64,000 bases of DNA from Favolaschia claudopus (Eukaryota > Basidiomycota > Agaricomycetes > Agaricales > Mycenaceae), in assembly GCA_037176885.1 (NCBI GenBank), contig JAWWNJ010000056.1, positions 1 to 64,000 of the forward strand, written 5' to 3'. Both the position numbers and the translations under genes were made by a program. The notes under the pieces are model-generated. The model did no database searches. It worked only from the letters and a program-made list of their open reading frames with translations, and was not told the DNA's origin. How positions within the stretch are numbered: the stretch's first letter is position 1; the number at the start of each line of letters is the position of its first letter. Positions 22,701-32,959 of the stretch are shown here, piece by piece.

Positions 22701-23815
22701 GCGAGAGGGCGCGGAGATCGCAGTGGTTGACAATATACTGAAAAAGAGCGACGCTGATTGAGGGGATCGATTGACCAAGGATGTGGGCAAGGCCGCAGAG
22801 AGCGCCCAAACGTTTGAATTTGACGAGCCGTGCGGGCGAAGCAGGGATGGATGAGGGGAGTATGCGAAGGGTGAGCACATTGTCCCTCTCCGTGGTTGAA
22901 ATAGGTAGATTCGTCGGCAAGCTCCCGTTGGAGCGCTGAGTGAACAACCTCGCGTTCCACCCCTTCCCCCACTGCCTCATCCGTGGTCCTGCACTTGAAG
23001 TTAGACAAGAAGGATTCCAAGTTCAGGAAAGAACTTACATTACAAAACTGCGCTCCGGATTCAAGAGCTGTGTATAATCACCTGTTCTACCAAGCCGATC
23101 TATTACTGCTACAAATGTGTCCACCATCTCGTCGATATTGGCTCCGCGGATTGACAGGGGAGGGACAGATCCTGCGTCTTGGACAGCCCACTGCCTGAGG
23201 TCATGCGTGAATCGGTCGGGGCTGAAATCACCACGAGAGTGAGGCTGGTATATGTTCTCGTCGCCCCAGATCCTAGGAGGAAGAGAGAAGTCAGGCTCCG
23301 GGGACAACGAGCGCGTGCGGGCTCGGGGGACGGGGAGGTCACCAAGCACACGGCGAGAGCGAGGTAGGCGAGTTAAGGCAGGTGGGGCGGAGACGGTTGC
23401 GGGCGCAGGTGCGGCACTGGCGGTACTGGCGGGATCGCGAAGCACCGCGGCGCGGAAGCTCGGAAGTGGAGGTGGCGGCATCTGCAGTGGTGCGCACACG
23501 CGGACGGCTTGGTGTGGTGGCTGGAGCGCTGCCTGCTGGAGTGTTTTGAGGAGCAGGTGCAGCGTGTGCGTTCGAACGCGTCAACCGAGGGGTCTGGGCG
23601 GCGGTATTGCGAGGGGTGCGCTGCGAAGATATCAGTTGAAACGAGAAAGGAGTTTTGCTTCCACATACCCAGAGCAAACGCGCTACTGTGCGCTCTTCTT
23701 CCTCGCTGTCGACTTCCTCCCCTCCCGACGTATTCACGTCGTCATCAGAGCGCATTACTGTTGCCATCGCACGGAAACAGCGAGTAAATGTGCTGACCGA
23801 GGCAGTCATGGCCAT
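19790..23815 (-). CDS. Spliced gene of unknown function carrying two transposon insertions
   Basis: A continuous 579-codon model fits: exons 23815-23669, 23481-23039, 22993-22579, 21590-20507 (minus the inserted element), 20458-20099, 20046-19992 and 19947-19790. Borders are GT..AG and the ordinary introns are 44-52 bp. The first intron is either 187 bp or 48 bp with a frame break, so the N-terminus is less certain. The N-terminal part is Pro/Ala/Arg-rich and probably disordered. The rest is globular, with LKFKRLGALCGL-like helices (KFKRLGALCGLAHILGQ) and a conserved-looking FRSQMLAWAATGSPFVDP segment. I do not recognise the family; a distant HECT-like layout crossed my mind but is not demonstrable. 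One element sits in exon 4 and one in the preceding intron. Removing each with one target copy restores the frame and a normal 47-bp intron. Confidence 0.7.
20626..21541. mobile_element. Element TGG-A: TATGG TIRs, 6-bp target duplication CACCGA
   Basis: 916 bp. Ends are inverted copies (TATGGGCGATATATTGTGC at left; TATGGCACATATACTGTGC when the right end is read inward). It is flanked by CACCGA at 20620-20625 and 21542-21547. The subterminal regions are packed with CAACTT/AAGTTG hexamers. No transposase is encoded, so it is non-autonomous. It interrupts exon 4 of the gene at 19790-23815, and excision with one CACCGA restores the 162-nt exon. I cannot assign a superfamily from a 6-bp duplication and this terminus. 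Confidence 0.9.
21608..22542. mobile_element. Element TGG-B: TATGG TIRs, 6-bp target duplication TTGAGA
   Basis: 935 bp, a second member of the same family: ends TATGGCAGACATACTGTGC and, inward from the right, TATGGGCGATATAGCGTGC. Flanked by TTGAGA at 21602-21607 and 22543-22548. It has the same CAACTT/AAGTTG-rich subterminal zones and no coding capacity. It lies inside an intron of the gene at 19790-23815; without it that intron is 47 bp. Confidence 0.9.
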
Positions 23816-23847
23816 GGCGGCGGCCGTCCGAAGAAATGTAGCTCAGC

Positions 23848-24770
23848 TCAGTTCCCATGACAGCTGTTAACATCGTGAGTAGGCAACCGAAAGTAAGAAG
23901 AAAGGCACGAACCGAGTCTGATAATCCAAGATCCATCCCGGAAGCTCCCGGGATCGGCGAAGTGGTTTCTGTCGAGCGAGAGCTCGTGAAGTGTCGTCTC
24001 GAGGGGTTGAGGTATGATGCGAATGCGGGGGTCCAGTAAAATGGGCAGAGGTCCGCCCGCGATCTGCAAGTCCCAGCGGCTGGACGGTGGTGACCCGCGA
24101 CTGCCGCGGCAGCAGATGACCGAATGGTCTCTTCGAAGCCGAAATGACCCCCCGAAACGACCATGTCGCCATGAGCCATGCGCAGGAGATCGTTGACGCG
24201 CGTATTGAGGGGAAGGATGTATCGGTAGAGCAGATGGTTTCTTCCAGAGTCTCCAGAAAGTCGAGATGGAGGATATTGTAAACGAGAAACTCGCGGGGGC
24301 CAGCATGCTGACTCTGAGGTTGTGAATCAGAGATAAATAAGAGGATATAGAAAGATTGAAGGAGCTTACGAGGGGGGGATATACAAGGACGATGATTCTG
24401 GCTGTCGGAGTGTCTGCATTTGCCTCGAGGCAGTGAGAGACATCTGGAATAGCTCGTCGCTGCGGGCGGCTCGCGAGGACCGGCCCTCCGCGTGCTGGAC
24501 CTCTGGTGCGTCGATTGCAAACGACGAGAGAAGATGTTGAGCTGCGAGGAAGGGTGGCGAGAGCGTGATTGACGCGGTCACGATTGACGGCAGAGGTATT
24601 GAGATAGAGTATATACTTACTAGAACGAAAACGAAAACGACTATATATAGAATAGCCGATAGATGGCCGGTGGTGCCCGTCGGCAGCAGGTTCAGAAACG
24701 AAAATGAAGCAGTCGGCACGGAACAAGTCAAGGTCGGCTCTATGACGCCAAGGGTCACGGTCACGTACAT
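23848..24770 (-). other. Probable coding blocks of an upstream gene, unresolved
   Basis: On the minus strand several blocks look coding in different frames, for example HGDMVVSGGHFGFEETIRSS and, one frame over, LQIAGGPLPILLDPRIRII. Possible splice sites lie between them, but I could not build a continuous model. It may be the 5' part of the gene starting at 23815, a separate gene, or a decayed one. No family is recognised. Confidence 0.3.
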
Positions 24771-24900
24771 GCTTGATCGATCGAGTTATGTTGGTCCCGT
24801 TCCGATGCTCGGCTACTACTTAAAAGTAACCGAAATTGCCGTTTTTTCTTGGTTTTTTCCTGGGCTAAACTTTTATGTCGGAGTCGAGAAGAGCTATTTG

Positions 24901-25002
24901 GAATGAAAATTGGATGCTCAGGACCGGGGGTAGCTTTTGTCAATACGCTGGGAATTCGGGCACTTGCGTAGCCATTAGCCATTCAATGGCTGCATCGCAA
25001 AC
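24901..25002. repeat. Partial copy of the 41.9-kb TIR element
   Basis: Inverted relative of 41895-41995, sharing the terminus GCGATGCAGCCATT and the adjacent TGGCTAATGGCTAC block. Only one end is present here. Confidence 0.65.
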
Positions 25003-26005
25003 AGGCTAATGCAGAGTTCGTATTTGTCGCACTCGTTCAAAATTTGCCCTCCCGCGAGTATTTTCTGTCGCATCAAAAGAAATCATGAATTTCATCACTT
25101 GACCTGATCCCGTTCGGCCGTTTATATCAGTGAGAAGCAGAACAGGCTTCTCAGCGCTAGGACGCGCGAAGGGCAGACAGCGGCCATCACCGAGTCACGT
25201 GGTGCGCTACAGTGTTGGGTCAATAGCGTTTTCTCTTTCAGAGGTACACAGGAGTTACTAACCCCATCCTATCCACTCCTCCTCCTCCTAATTTCTGAAC
25301 AATGGAACAGGCGGGATAGCGTGTTAACGCAGTTGAGCCAATGTTGAGCTCTTCTGAATGGACTTGTCGATGGCGGCGGAAGTCTCTGACAGCGTGGAAC
25401 CCATCTCGGAAGGCTGATCCGCGGGTCACGTGGGGGGGCCAGGTGTTGGGGGGATAGCGTTTAGTTTAATAGTTAATAGTTTGGGGGCAAAAGGAGTGCA
25501 GACCCTTTCTAAGTAAAAGCTTCTATTCATCCCGCTCTGCTCTGCATATAATGGACATCTGGTAGAGTAGTTAATAGCATGAACTATAGAGTGTATGCGG
25601 ATCTCGTGCTCCGGCCGATTTGGCAGTAGTGCAAAGGAGGCGGTGACTAAGTGACGCGCACCATAGACAAAGGCGGAGGCGTAGGCGGAGGTCGAAGGCG
25701 GCGGAAGCGTAGACGGCGGCGGAAAACGAGACGAAAACTGTCACCATTGATGGATTCCGCGAAAGCAGATTCTTCCTGCGCTCGGTCAGAGTGCTCTTCC
25801 GCTAACCCTGAATTAGGGTTTGTGGCTGCAGAGTTAAGCTCAGTTCCCGGTTTATATACAGTTGCGGCGAAATCAATTTACTTACCAAAAATGGAAATTC
25901 CCATCAATCCACTTCTTTTGTCGGAGACGAATGGTTTTTTCGAGGGGAAACTTGACAGAAATGCTCAGAGCCTCAAGCCTGCATGTCTGGCGTAGAAAAA
26001 TCTGT
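25003..26005. other. No gene recognised; single MITE end
   Basis: Contains one TGGTGCGC-type MITE terminus at about 25645-25662 (reading leftward) and the repeat at 25388-25464. The A/G-rich stretch at 25668-25740 explains the basic open frame there. Confidence 0.35.
25388..25464 (+). repeat. 77-bp interspersed repeat R2, copy 1
   Basis: Nearly identical to 31182-31256, from GACAGCGTGGAA to GGGGGGATAGCGTTTA. In the other copy a MITE is inserted at the final TA. Confidence 0.8.
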
Positions 26006-26877
26006 GATCACTCGGATCGGTGGCTGTGCAGCAGCATCAATGTCGCCTGGTCATTGCCGATTTCTTGGTTAGAAGATTTCACTTTCACTGTGGGGTCCGG
26101 AAGAAGGGGTTGCAGAGGCAGAATGGCAGATTTGATTTGATTTGATTTGAAGTTCTAATATATGCTGTACCTGGCTACGGAAGAGCTATGCAGCAGTACG
26201 TAAGGGTTGGCGGGGATTTCATATAGTAGGTAGTTTGAAACGGTAATATAGACTATAACGAGAGAGGAAAAGAAGGTTAAGTATCGCGCAAGGGAATGAA
26301 AGTTTGAGGAGTAACAGTATCAAATATTTGAGATGGAACAGGAAGGAAGGGGAAGAGGGAGACATAGGGTGGGTATGAATCAAGGATGAACAATACAGAA
26401 GAATAAAAGAGAGCGGAGAGGATTAACGAGGGGATTGTATGTACGGGAGAGGGTGGACCGACGACTTATCTAAAGCCTGGTGAAGGTCCTTCATGCGCTC
26501 CGCCATAGTTACCGCCAACTCTTGCCGACGCGGGCAGGCATACGAATCCGCACGGTGCTTTCCACCGCAATTGAGGCATTCCACAGGGCCAGAACATTGG
26601 GAGGCGTCGCCGTGATGATGGTCCGCCGAGGGCTTCGCACATATGCCGCAAGAGAAAGACTTGATTACCTGCCTCAAATTTTTAGTACACACAATTTTGG
26701 TTTTTTCAAATTTCGCGTTTTGTAACCCTAAGTTAGGAATACCTCCGATTCCTCTGAGATAAAAATTTCAGCTATAAACCATACCCTAGTTCCTGCTAAA
26801 TCTCGAATCCCGAAGGATTTTGAGCAAAATTGGGAATGGTCATGAAGTTTTGGCCGCAACCATACGTTTGAACGACT
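26006..26877 (+). repeat. Interspersed repeat R1, copy 2 (carries a LINE)
   Basis: Same family as 10873-11624. The two halves 26006-26129 and 26648-26877 align with the uninterrupted stretches of copy 1, placing the LINE insertion precisely. Confidence 0.85.
26130..26647 (-). mobile_element. 5'-truncated LINE with gag zinc-knuckle end and (AAATC)n tail
   Basis: Read on the minus strand, the insert opens inside a Tad-type ORF1 C-terminus with cysteine/histidine knuckles (CGICAKPSAD.., then VECLNCGGKHRADSYAC). It stops at 26423, runs through about 270 bp of non-coding sequence and ends in four AAATC-type units. The last ~120 bp of non-coding sequence plus tail is shared with 6598-6751. A short GCAG/GCAAG sequence flanks it. 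No reverse transcriptase lies between the gag stop and the tail. Either ORF2 was deleted or this family moves a gag-only element in trans. Confidence 0.8.
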
Positions 26878-26889
26878 ATCTTCAAAAGA

Positions 26890-27310
26890 GTATATAAAGT
26901 CTTGTTACGAGACTAGCTTCCCGGATACGGGTAGATGGGTCGCCCGGAGGTGGTATAGGACGAGGTTGACGAGGTGCCCGGGGTTTAGGTTGTGGCACGT
27001 CGCACGACATCCGCAGGTCCAGCCGGCGTAGGCACGAGGAGGTACTGGCAGTTGGAGGTGTAGAAGTGGAGGAAGGAGGGTTTCTATAGATCCTTGAGAA
27101 CGACTATCTTCTCATCGACTCGGCAGAAAGTCTGAGTAGCGAGACAGGCCCCCGGTCAAATTGAGTTCGTCGAATTTGATATGAGGCGACGATCCGAAGG
27201 TACGCTTTGAGGGGCGATAAACCTTCCAAGCCTTGCGATCATCCGGATACCCAACAAAAATAACCGATTCGCCACGATGGCCAAACTTTTTGCGATTAAC
27301 ATCTCGGGTT
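26890..27310 (-). pseudogene. Ty1/Copia pol fragment (end of integrase)
   Basis: The minus strand from about 27308 reads NRKKFGHRGESVIFVGYP, then DDRKAWKVYRP and HIKFDELNLTGGL. This matches the conserved GY..KaYRv..SRDVxFdE stretch at the C-terminal end of Copia integrase, before the reverse transcriptase. Downstream the frame is lost in Pro/Thr-rich linker-like sequence. There is no catalytic core, reverse transcriptase or LTR nearby, so it is a relic. A short related block (TCCTTGAGAACGA..CTTCTCATCG) recurs near 54679. Confidence 0.7.
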
Positions 27311-27455
27311 TATGGTCTGACTTGGGAGACTACCTTTGTGTTGGGGGTTTGAAGTTCGGGAGTAATAAGATCAGATTTGTCAATCAATATTACACATAGT
27401 GAATTTGCAGTGAATCTACGCCCTCAGTGACTCCGGGCTCCCCAACACTCGAAAG

Positions 27456-27984
27456 TAGGGTGGCGGGAAATAGCTCTGGCGCCTGGTTGACCGAGGTAAT
27501 TTACCAAAGCCTTCTCGGACGGGCCTATTTGACCTAATTTTCCGGGCTGATTTACCCAAATTTCCCACGGCTCTTTTCGCTGCAAGAACCAACTAAAAAT
27601 TCGAAAATTTTCCCAATTACCGCTGCTACTGAGGGCAGAATGGGATAAGAAACTCAGCAAGCGCATGAGCACTATATTTTGCCGAGGGTCCGACCGCATC
27701 TCCCCAATGATGTCAGGGTGGGAAGAAAATCATTGAGAAATCGGACAAAAATGGCCGAAATTGACAGAATATTGGATGTCGTGAACCAATCTCTTTCAAG
27801 TTTCTTTCAAAAAAAAACCCGGCTAAGGCTGCCCAAGCAGGTGGATTTAGCCCTCCAGAGCACGGTAAATTAGCCCTATTTTACCGGCCATTTTTAAGCC
27901 TCCGAAAAGTTGGGTAAATTAGCAGGTAATTTACCTGGTAAACCTGCAGATGTAAATTTCGGAGGCCTATTTCCCGCCACCCTA
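27456..27984. mobile_element. hAT-like non-autonomous element, 8-bp target duplication CTCGAAAG
   Basis: 529 bp with inverted ends TAGGGTGGCGGGAAATAG, exactly flanked by CTCGAAAG at 27448-27455 and 27985-27992. An 8-bp duplication and a YAGGG terminus are the standard hAT signature. No transposase is encoded; the interior holds several GGTAAATTA-type repeats. Confidence 0.9.
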
Positions 27985-27992
27985 CTCGAAAG

Positions 27993-28355
27993 TGAGGCTG
28001 GGTAGGAGACTGCTCCCAAAGTCGTTGGAAAGCTATTGGGTGCAACTTATGTCCTTCCCCTAGCGTTTTGAAGAAGCCCTCCATGAGATTTCAGTACAGA
28101 AAATGCAATATAAAATTTGGTTTTTTGTTCTTGGGCGATTTGAGACATCAATGATGGCATCAGTGATGGGACCTATTTATTAGTGGTGTTTATGCGATGT
28201 GCACCATAAATTCCTTTCCTCACGACTATTTATACAACTTCTTGGTACTCCCTGGATCTTTTTGTATGTCTGTAGCTGTTCATTTCACGCGTCAAGACTC
28301 TGTGGAATTGCATTTAGAACGAGTTTTCACTGGGGACGGTTGAAAAGAACTAATA
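27993..28355. other. No gene recognised
   Basis: Holds one of three copies of a block containing GATTTGAGACATCAATGATG (near 28140; others near 29875 and 30104), each next to A/T-rich sequence. Two of them run into a CACCATA terminus. Confidence 0.4.
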
Positions 28356-28540
28356 GGGGCGCTCAATTCTTAGCTCGTCAGCTCGTCTCGTCCGTAAAAT
28401 ATCGATTTCCTGATGAGGGGATCAAAATTTGATGGGAAGTGGAGAGAAATGCGGAGTGGGATCAGCAGCTCATCAGCTCATCATGCAATTAAATAGTTTC
28501 TGGGACGAGACGAGCCGACGAGCTGAGAATTGAGCGCCCC
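28356..28540. mobile_element. MITE, TIR GGGGCGCTCAATTCT, TA target
   Basis: 185 bp. Inverted ends of about 35 bp contain GCTCGTCAGCTCGTC versus GCTCGTCGGCTCGTC, flanked by TA at 28354-28355 and 28541-28542. The interior again contains CAGCTCATCAGCTCATCA. Confidence 0.85.
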
Positions 28541-28711
28541 TAATGTAACAGATTCAATGCGGACGCTTGAAACTGATACACAACGGAGAGCTCAACTTAC
28601 ATTTACTCTATGGTGCGAAACAAGAACGTGATTTATTCCACCTGATCAAAACCTTCCCACGACTGATCCTGCGGACAAAACACTTCGATTAGATAGTAGT
28701 ACAATCCCTCA

Positions 28712-28795
28712 GGGTGTGGGGAACACACAGCGGCGATGAGCCTTCGCCGCTGGCGCCCAGGTCGTGGGGTGATGGGATGCGCGAGGATGAACCCA
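28712..28795 (+). repeat. 84-bp direct repeat, copy 1
   Basis: Identical to 29106-29189 at a constant offset of 394 bp; begins GGGTGTGGGGAACACACAGC. Contains a small GGCGATGAGCCTTCGCC hairpin. Confidence 0.9.
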
Positions 28796-30095
28796 TTGCC
28801 CACTCTGTGGCTGCCTCTGAGAATGTTTTGAAGTTAACGAATAATCAGGCAAATTTAAAAATGAAGGGCAGGGCGGGCGGGAGAAGCAAAAGTGTCGTGA
28901 ATGATGAGCTCTAGCGAGGTGAGAGAGGGTGAACGGGAAGTCGATGGTGATGGTAGAAAAAGAGGAGAAGCTCGGATTAGGTCACATCAGATCGGCCCCT
29001 CTCTGCCGCATCACAAAACGGCACACTGTCTTCCCAGGCTCAGACAGTGTTTCCTTTTTGTTCATTGCTTCGTTCGTTTCGGGAATGGGACAGCCACATA
29101 GATGTGGGTGTGGGGAACACACAGCGGCGATGAGCCTTCGCCGCTGGCGCCCAGGTCGTGGGGTGATGGGATGCGCGAGGATGAACCCAAAAAGAGACGC
29201 CCAGACGAGGGGATCCCACAGGCCCACGGCTAACCCAAAACAGAAGGCGGCTTTGAATTGACTTGATTTGGGTCATGAAATTCGAAACAACTTGGTTGAG
29301 TGGAATACGGGAGTGGCAAGATTGCGTTTTGGGACAAACAGCTTCGGAAATGCGCTGCCGTGATGAAGTCAAGAGGTATAGAGAAGGAATCCTGTGTGTT
29401 ATTGGATTTCGGTGTTAATGAAACTATGTATCGAGACTCGAGAGTGATAAGCTGGGAGGAAGTAATTGCCTTTGATTGGATACTATTCCATTTGAAAGAG
29501 GTTATGAATAGAGAGCAGTAGGGGATTGTTAGTTGAACTTGAGTAGAATCTGAAGTGTTCGCGCCGTAATCTTGAGTAATTGAATATCATTATCAAAGAG
29601 GTACCATGATTACGTCTCAGGCCCGATGGAAGATATGTGGAATTTAGAATTGAAGAAGGGCCGAAGGTCGCGAAGGAAAAGCAAGCATGAACTTGATGAA
29701 GATCCAGGGAATCACGTTCCGTGAAGTCGAGGAAAATCTATGAGGTTGAGCTAGAATAGGAAGAACCCGTGAATTGGATGTATAGAGGAAGTATTGGAGT
29801 ATTGAGTTGGAGCCCAATAGGTTGCGTCGACATCCGCTCAAAACTCACAACAAATACTTTTTCCGCGGGGCCGATTTGAGACATCAATGATGCAATCAAT
29901 CAATCAGTCATGTGAGCTTACGGAACATGCCTAATTTAGGTTACCACTGATCGATTCCCTCATTTTATATGCTCTCAAAGACCACTGTGACATCGCTGCT
30001 ACCCCAATTGAGGCCTCCTGGTATGTTTTAACTCTGCCTGGCCCCAATTGATTCAATGTGCAGCAAAAAATACAATTCAAATTTAAATTTTTTCC
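28796..30095. other. No gene recognised
   Basis: Includes the second 84-bp repeat. Open frames at 28901-29261 are G/A-rich and unconvincing. Confidence 0.3.
29106..29189 (+). repeat. 84-bp direct repeat, copy 2
   Basis: Exact second copy of 28712-28795 in the same orientation. The 310 bp between the copies is unique in the window. Confidence 0.9.
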
Positions 30096-30202
30096 TTCGG
30101 TCGATTTGAGACATCAATGATGGGACCTATTTGGTGGTGTTTAGGCCGAGCGCACCATAGGTACATGAAAATCAGGCGCCGATGTTTTCACAGTGAACTG
30201 CA

Positions 30203-30297
30203 CCACATTAATATTGTTAATTTGCGTGCCAACCCAGTAACAATTTACACAAGCTCCCCCTGCTGTAGGCCGGTACTCCGGCATACAAATCATATTC
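30203..30297 (+). repeat. Hairpin motif HM, copy 2, with ~95-bp shared context
   Basis: Related to 48955-49047 over about 95 bp: CATTAATATTGTTAATTTG, then AATTTACACAAGCTCCCCC, TGCTGTAGGCCGG, TACT, CCGGCAT and CAAATCATATT. The GCCGG/CCGGC stem with a 4-base loop would form a stable hairpin. Confidence 0.75.
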
Positions 30298-31181
30298 TTT
30301 GATGGCGCTTGACAGACGGCCCCTTGCATACCCAACATATTCGTCATCAAAGCTCAATCAAAGCTTGACGTCAAACAGCAGCTGATATGCGAGAATCACG
30401 TGTACTTCCCATGTTGATTGTGCTCTATTGTGCTTTGGTTCAAAACGCTGTGCTTCTTCTTTTGCTTTCACGCTGTGTTCACGCTCGCAATTTCTACGTA
30501 TGGACTCTGCGGTACTTTTGCTTCCTCATTGACGGCAAATAGTGTGTACTTACTCACTGCAATTCGCCATACTTAGATGCTTAAACCAGGTCTCGATCAT
30601 TGTGCGGTCAATCATGCTGCTAGAGGCACACCAGCACGGCGCCGGGAAACATTCCAGGACGCAAATAGTACGCTTCCCGGACCATTGCTTGGCGAATCGT
30701 GAATCATTCATCTGCGTAGACCCTGCAACTTTTGCATACGAGAACTATTTCTCACTGAATCCAACACACCCTCCCCATCACAGCTCTTCATATCCTCTCT
30801 TCTCGGAATCCTCGGCACTTCGAATGCTACCGGCTGACCGCGCTGGAAATACGGCTGCAGCGCCAAGCGCACCCCTCTCTTCCACCTTCTCTGAGCCCAT
30901 CTCTCGAGAGCAGTGTTTACCCACAGATGTTGGCCTCATCTGTCCTCAATAACATCCTGCCGGATAGTTCCACTTCTCTGCACCCCCCAGCCGAATCTGA
31001 AAACCCCGGGACCTCCCGGGACGGGCCTTTTCCCTCCGCCGGTCATTCCCGCCCCGCAATGCCCCTCAGCTCAGTGATGGCAGAATGGGTGTTTGGGGCC
31101 CGTAGGTTGGAGGGGGAAAACATGCGCCTCCACAATGAGTTACAACAGCAAATGAACGTCTAACCCCCCCCCCCCCACATC
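30298..31181. other. No gene recognised
   Basis: The frame at 30542-30952 is open for 136 codons but has no recognised motif. A 13-base C run lies at 31164-31176. Confidence 0.3.
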
Positions 31182-31256
31182 GACAGCGTGGAATCCATCT
31201 CGGAAGGTTGATCCGCGGGTCACGTGGGGGCACAGGTGTTGGGGGGATAGCGTTTA
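31182..31256 (+). repeat. Interspersed repeat R2, copy 2
   Basis: Partner of 25388-25464, cut at its last TA by the MITE at 31257-31760. Confidence 0.8.
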
Positions 31257-31760
31257 CTGTACCATTTCATTCAATTCGTATGTCACGCGTCACAGGGCCG
31301 ATTTTTTACGAATATTTTCGTACCTGTCACGGGTCACCGAGGCCTCTTATGAATGTCCCAAACAAGGCACGAAATTGGCGAAAATTGCCCCAAAATCGAA
31401 TTTTTCGCTCACACATTCTTTTTATCCATCAAATGGTTCCACGAAGTCCATCTTGATGTTCAAGTCTTGAAAATGGTTCAGATAGCGCTAATTTCGCCTC
31501 ATTTTAGGTCATTTTTCGTCTATTTGACAGGCCAACCCACCTGAAATCAACCGGATTCTGCTCAGACCCAATTTTCTTCGTTTCTTGCTCTCCACTGGGT
31601 TGTAGATGCTCCGGGGATAGTGGTCAAGCCAAGCAGCGTGTTCTGAGCCATTTACGAATTTTTTTAGGGGTCACGGTCCTCTAGAGGCATTTAAGAAAAC
31701 GAAAGTTCGAATATTTGGGTCACGCGTCACAGGCAGGGAGAATTGATCGAAATGATACAG
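31257..31760. mobile_element. MITE, TIR CTGTACCATTTCATTCAATT, TA target
   Basis: 504 bp, TA at 31255-31256 and 31761-31762. Inverted ends CTGTACCATTTCATTCAATT and CTGTATCATTTCGATCAATT. A TCACGCGTCACAGG block occurs near both ends (about 31284 and 31720). Same terminal family as 56249-56493, with an orphan end at about 32090-32104. Confidence 0.85.
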
Positions 31761-32105
31761 TAGTGTTTCTTCTCTCGCGGCTCCCCCAACTACGCTACTC
31801 ACAAATTAATCATATATCATTTTCGCCCACCAATCTTCCATCGGATACCCCACCATCTGGATACCCTTTCCGCAACATATGCCACCTCTCCAATATAATT
31901 TTACCACCTTGCATTACTTACATCTCTTATAAAACGACAGCTTTTTAACACAACTACGATACCCGTTACGCCCCGTACCTCGGACTGCTACCTTAGCCAT
32001 TAACTAGGCCACATGTAGCGTAAAATTTGAATAATCATCATCATCATCATCAAAAGTGAAGATGAAGTGTCACACCTCAAAGAATCTACGGTCGAAATAG
32101 TACAG

Positions 32106-32145
32106 TAATGCCGGTGCCCGGCTTACAGATGCGGGGGAGCTTGCG
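32106..32145 (-). repeat. Hairpin motif HM, copy 3
   Basis: Minus-strand copy: CGCAAGCTCCCCC, CTGTAAGCCGGG, loop, CCGGCATTAC. Its distal end abuts an orphan CTGTACTATTTCGACC MITE terminus at a TA. Confidence 0.7.
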
Positions 32146-32191
32146 TTAATTCCGTCCAGACTACTTACACTGTACACAGAAGTTATGTTTT

Positions 32192-32234
32192 GTAATGCCG
32201 GTAACCCGGCTTACAGAAAAGGGGGAGCTTGCGT
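32192..32234 (-). repeat. Hairpin motif HM, copy 4
   Basis: Minus-strand copy 86 bp from copy 3 in the same orientation: CGCAAGCTCCCCC, TTCTGTAAGCCGGG, CCGGCATTAC. Confidence 0.7.
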
Positions 32235-32959
32235 GGACTCCGTGCTGGCTGTAAATCAATTATCAGGCTTAAATTGCTATCATTAATATTAATATTACAG
32301 CTACTATCGTGCCAACTAGGTCTGGATTTTCACAATGGGTCTGGCGATTTTTCTCTCCTCCCTTTGCACTTTGGGTCTCCGGATTTTTCGACATTTATTC
32401 CGGTACCAATTCACTATGGGTAGAGCTAAAATCCTCACGATTTCATGCAAAGAAACGTTCGCCGTTTTCTCGAGGTTTTTGATCTGTCCTGTCAATCCAT
32501 CAAAATACCTTGTTGAAAGCCCGTTTTTCTTACTGCCTTCCTTTGGCCGTATCGCTACGAAACTTGCAGGATCTATAGCCCAATAGCATACAAACAGATT
32601 CCGAAAAGTCCGGAGGTCCAAATCGAAAAGGGAGAAGAGAAAAATTGAAAATCCAGACCTGTTGTGCAAATCCAGACCTATTTGGCACGATAGTATTGGA
32701 AACGATAGACATTTTCGATTTTCGAGCTGAGTTCGGCAATTCCCGGCAGACCTGTCATATAATTATTTTTAGCTACAGCTCAGCTCCATCATGACGACGA
32801 GCATTCCCGCCAATACACAGTATACTCTCCTCACTCTCACCATGATACGACGAGGAAACCGCCGCCACATACCTAAGGAGCAGAAACAGTTCATCACCAC
32901 AATGTCGGCCCCCTCTTCGTCCACTGGCTCCTCGCACCCCACCCTCTCTATCATCCCTC

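Noticed and set aside
25651..25995. Basic Arg/Gly-rich open frame
   Set aside because: Explained by a purine-rich GGCGGAGG-type low-complexity stretch.
28712..29189. 84-bp direct repeat pair read as a short LTR element
   Set aside because: No TG..CA termini, primer-binding site, polypurine tract or target duplication, and only 310 bp between the copies.
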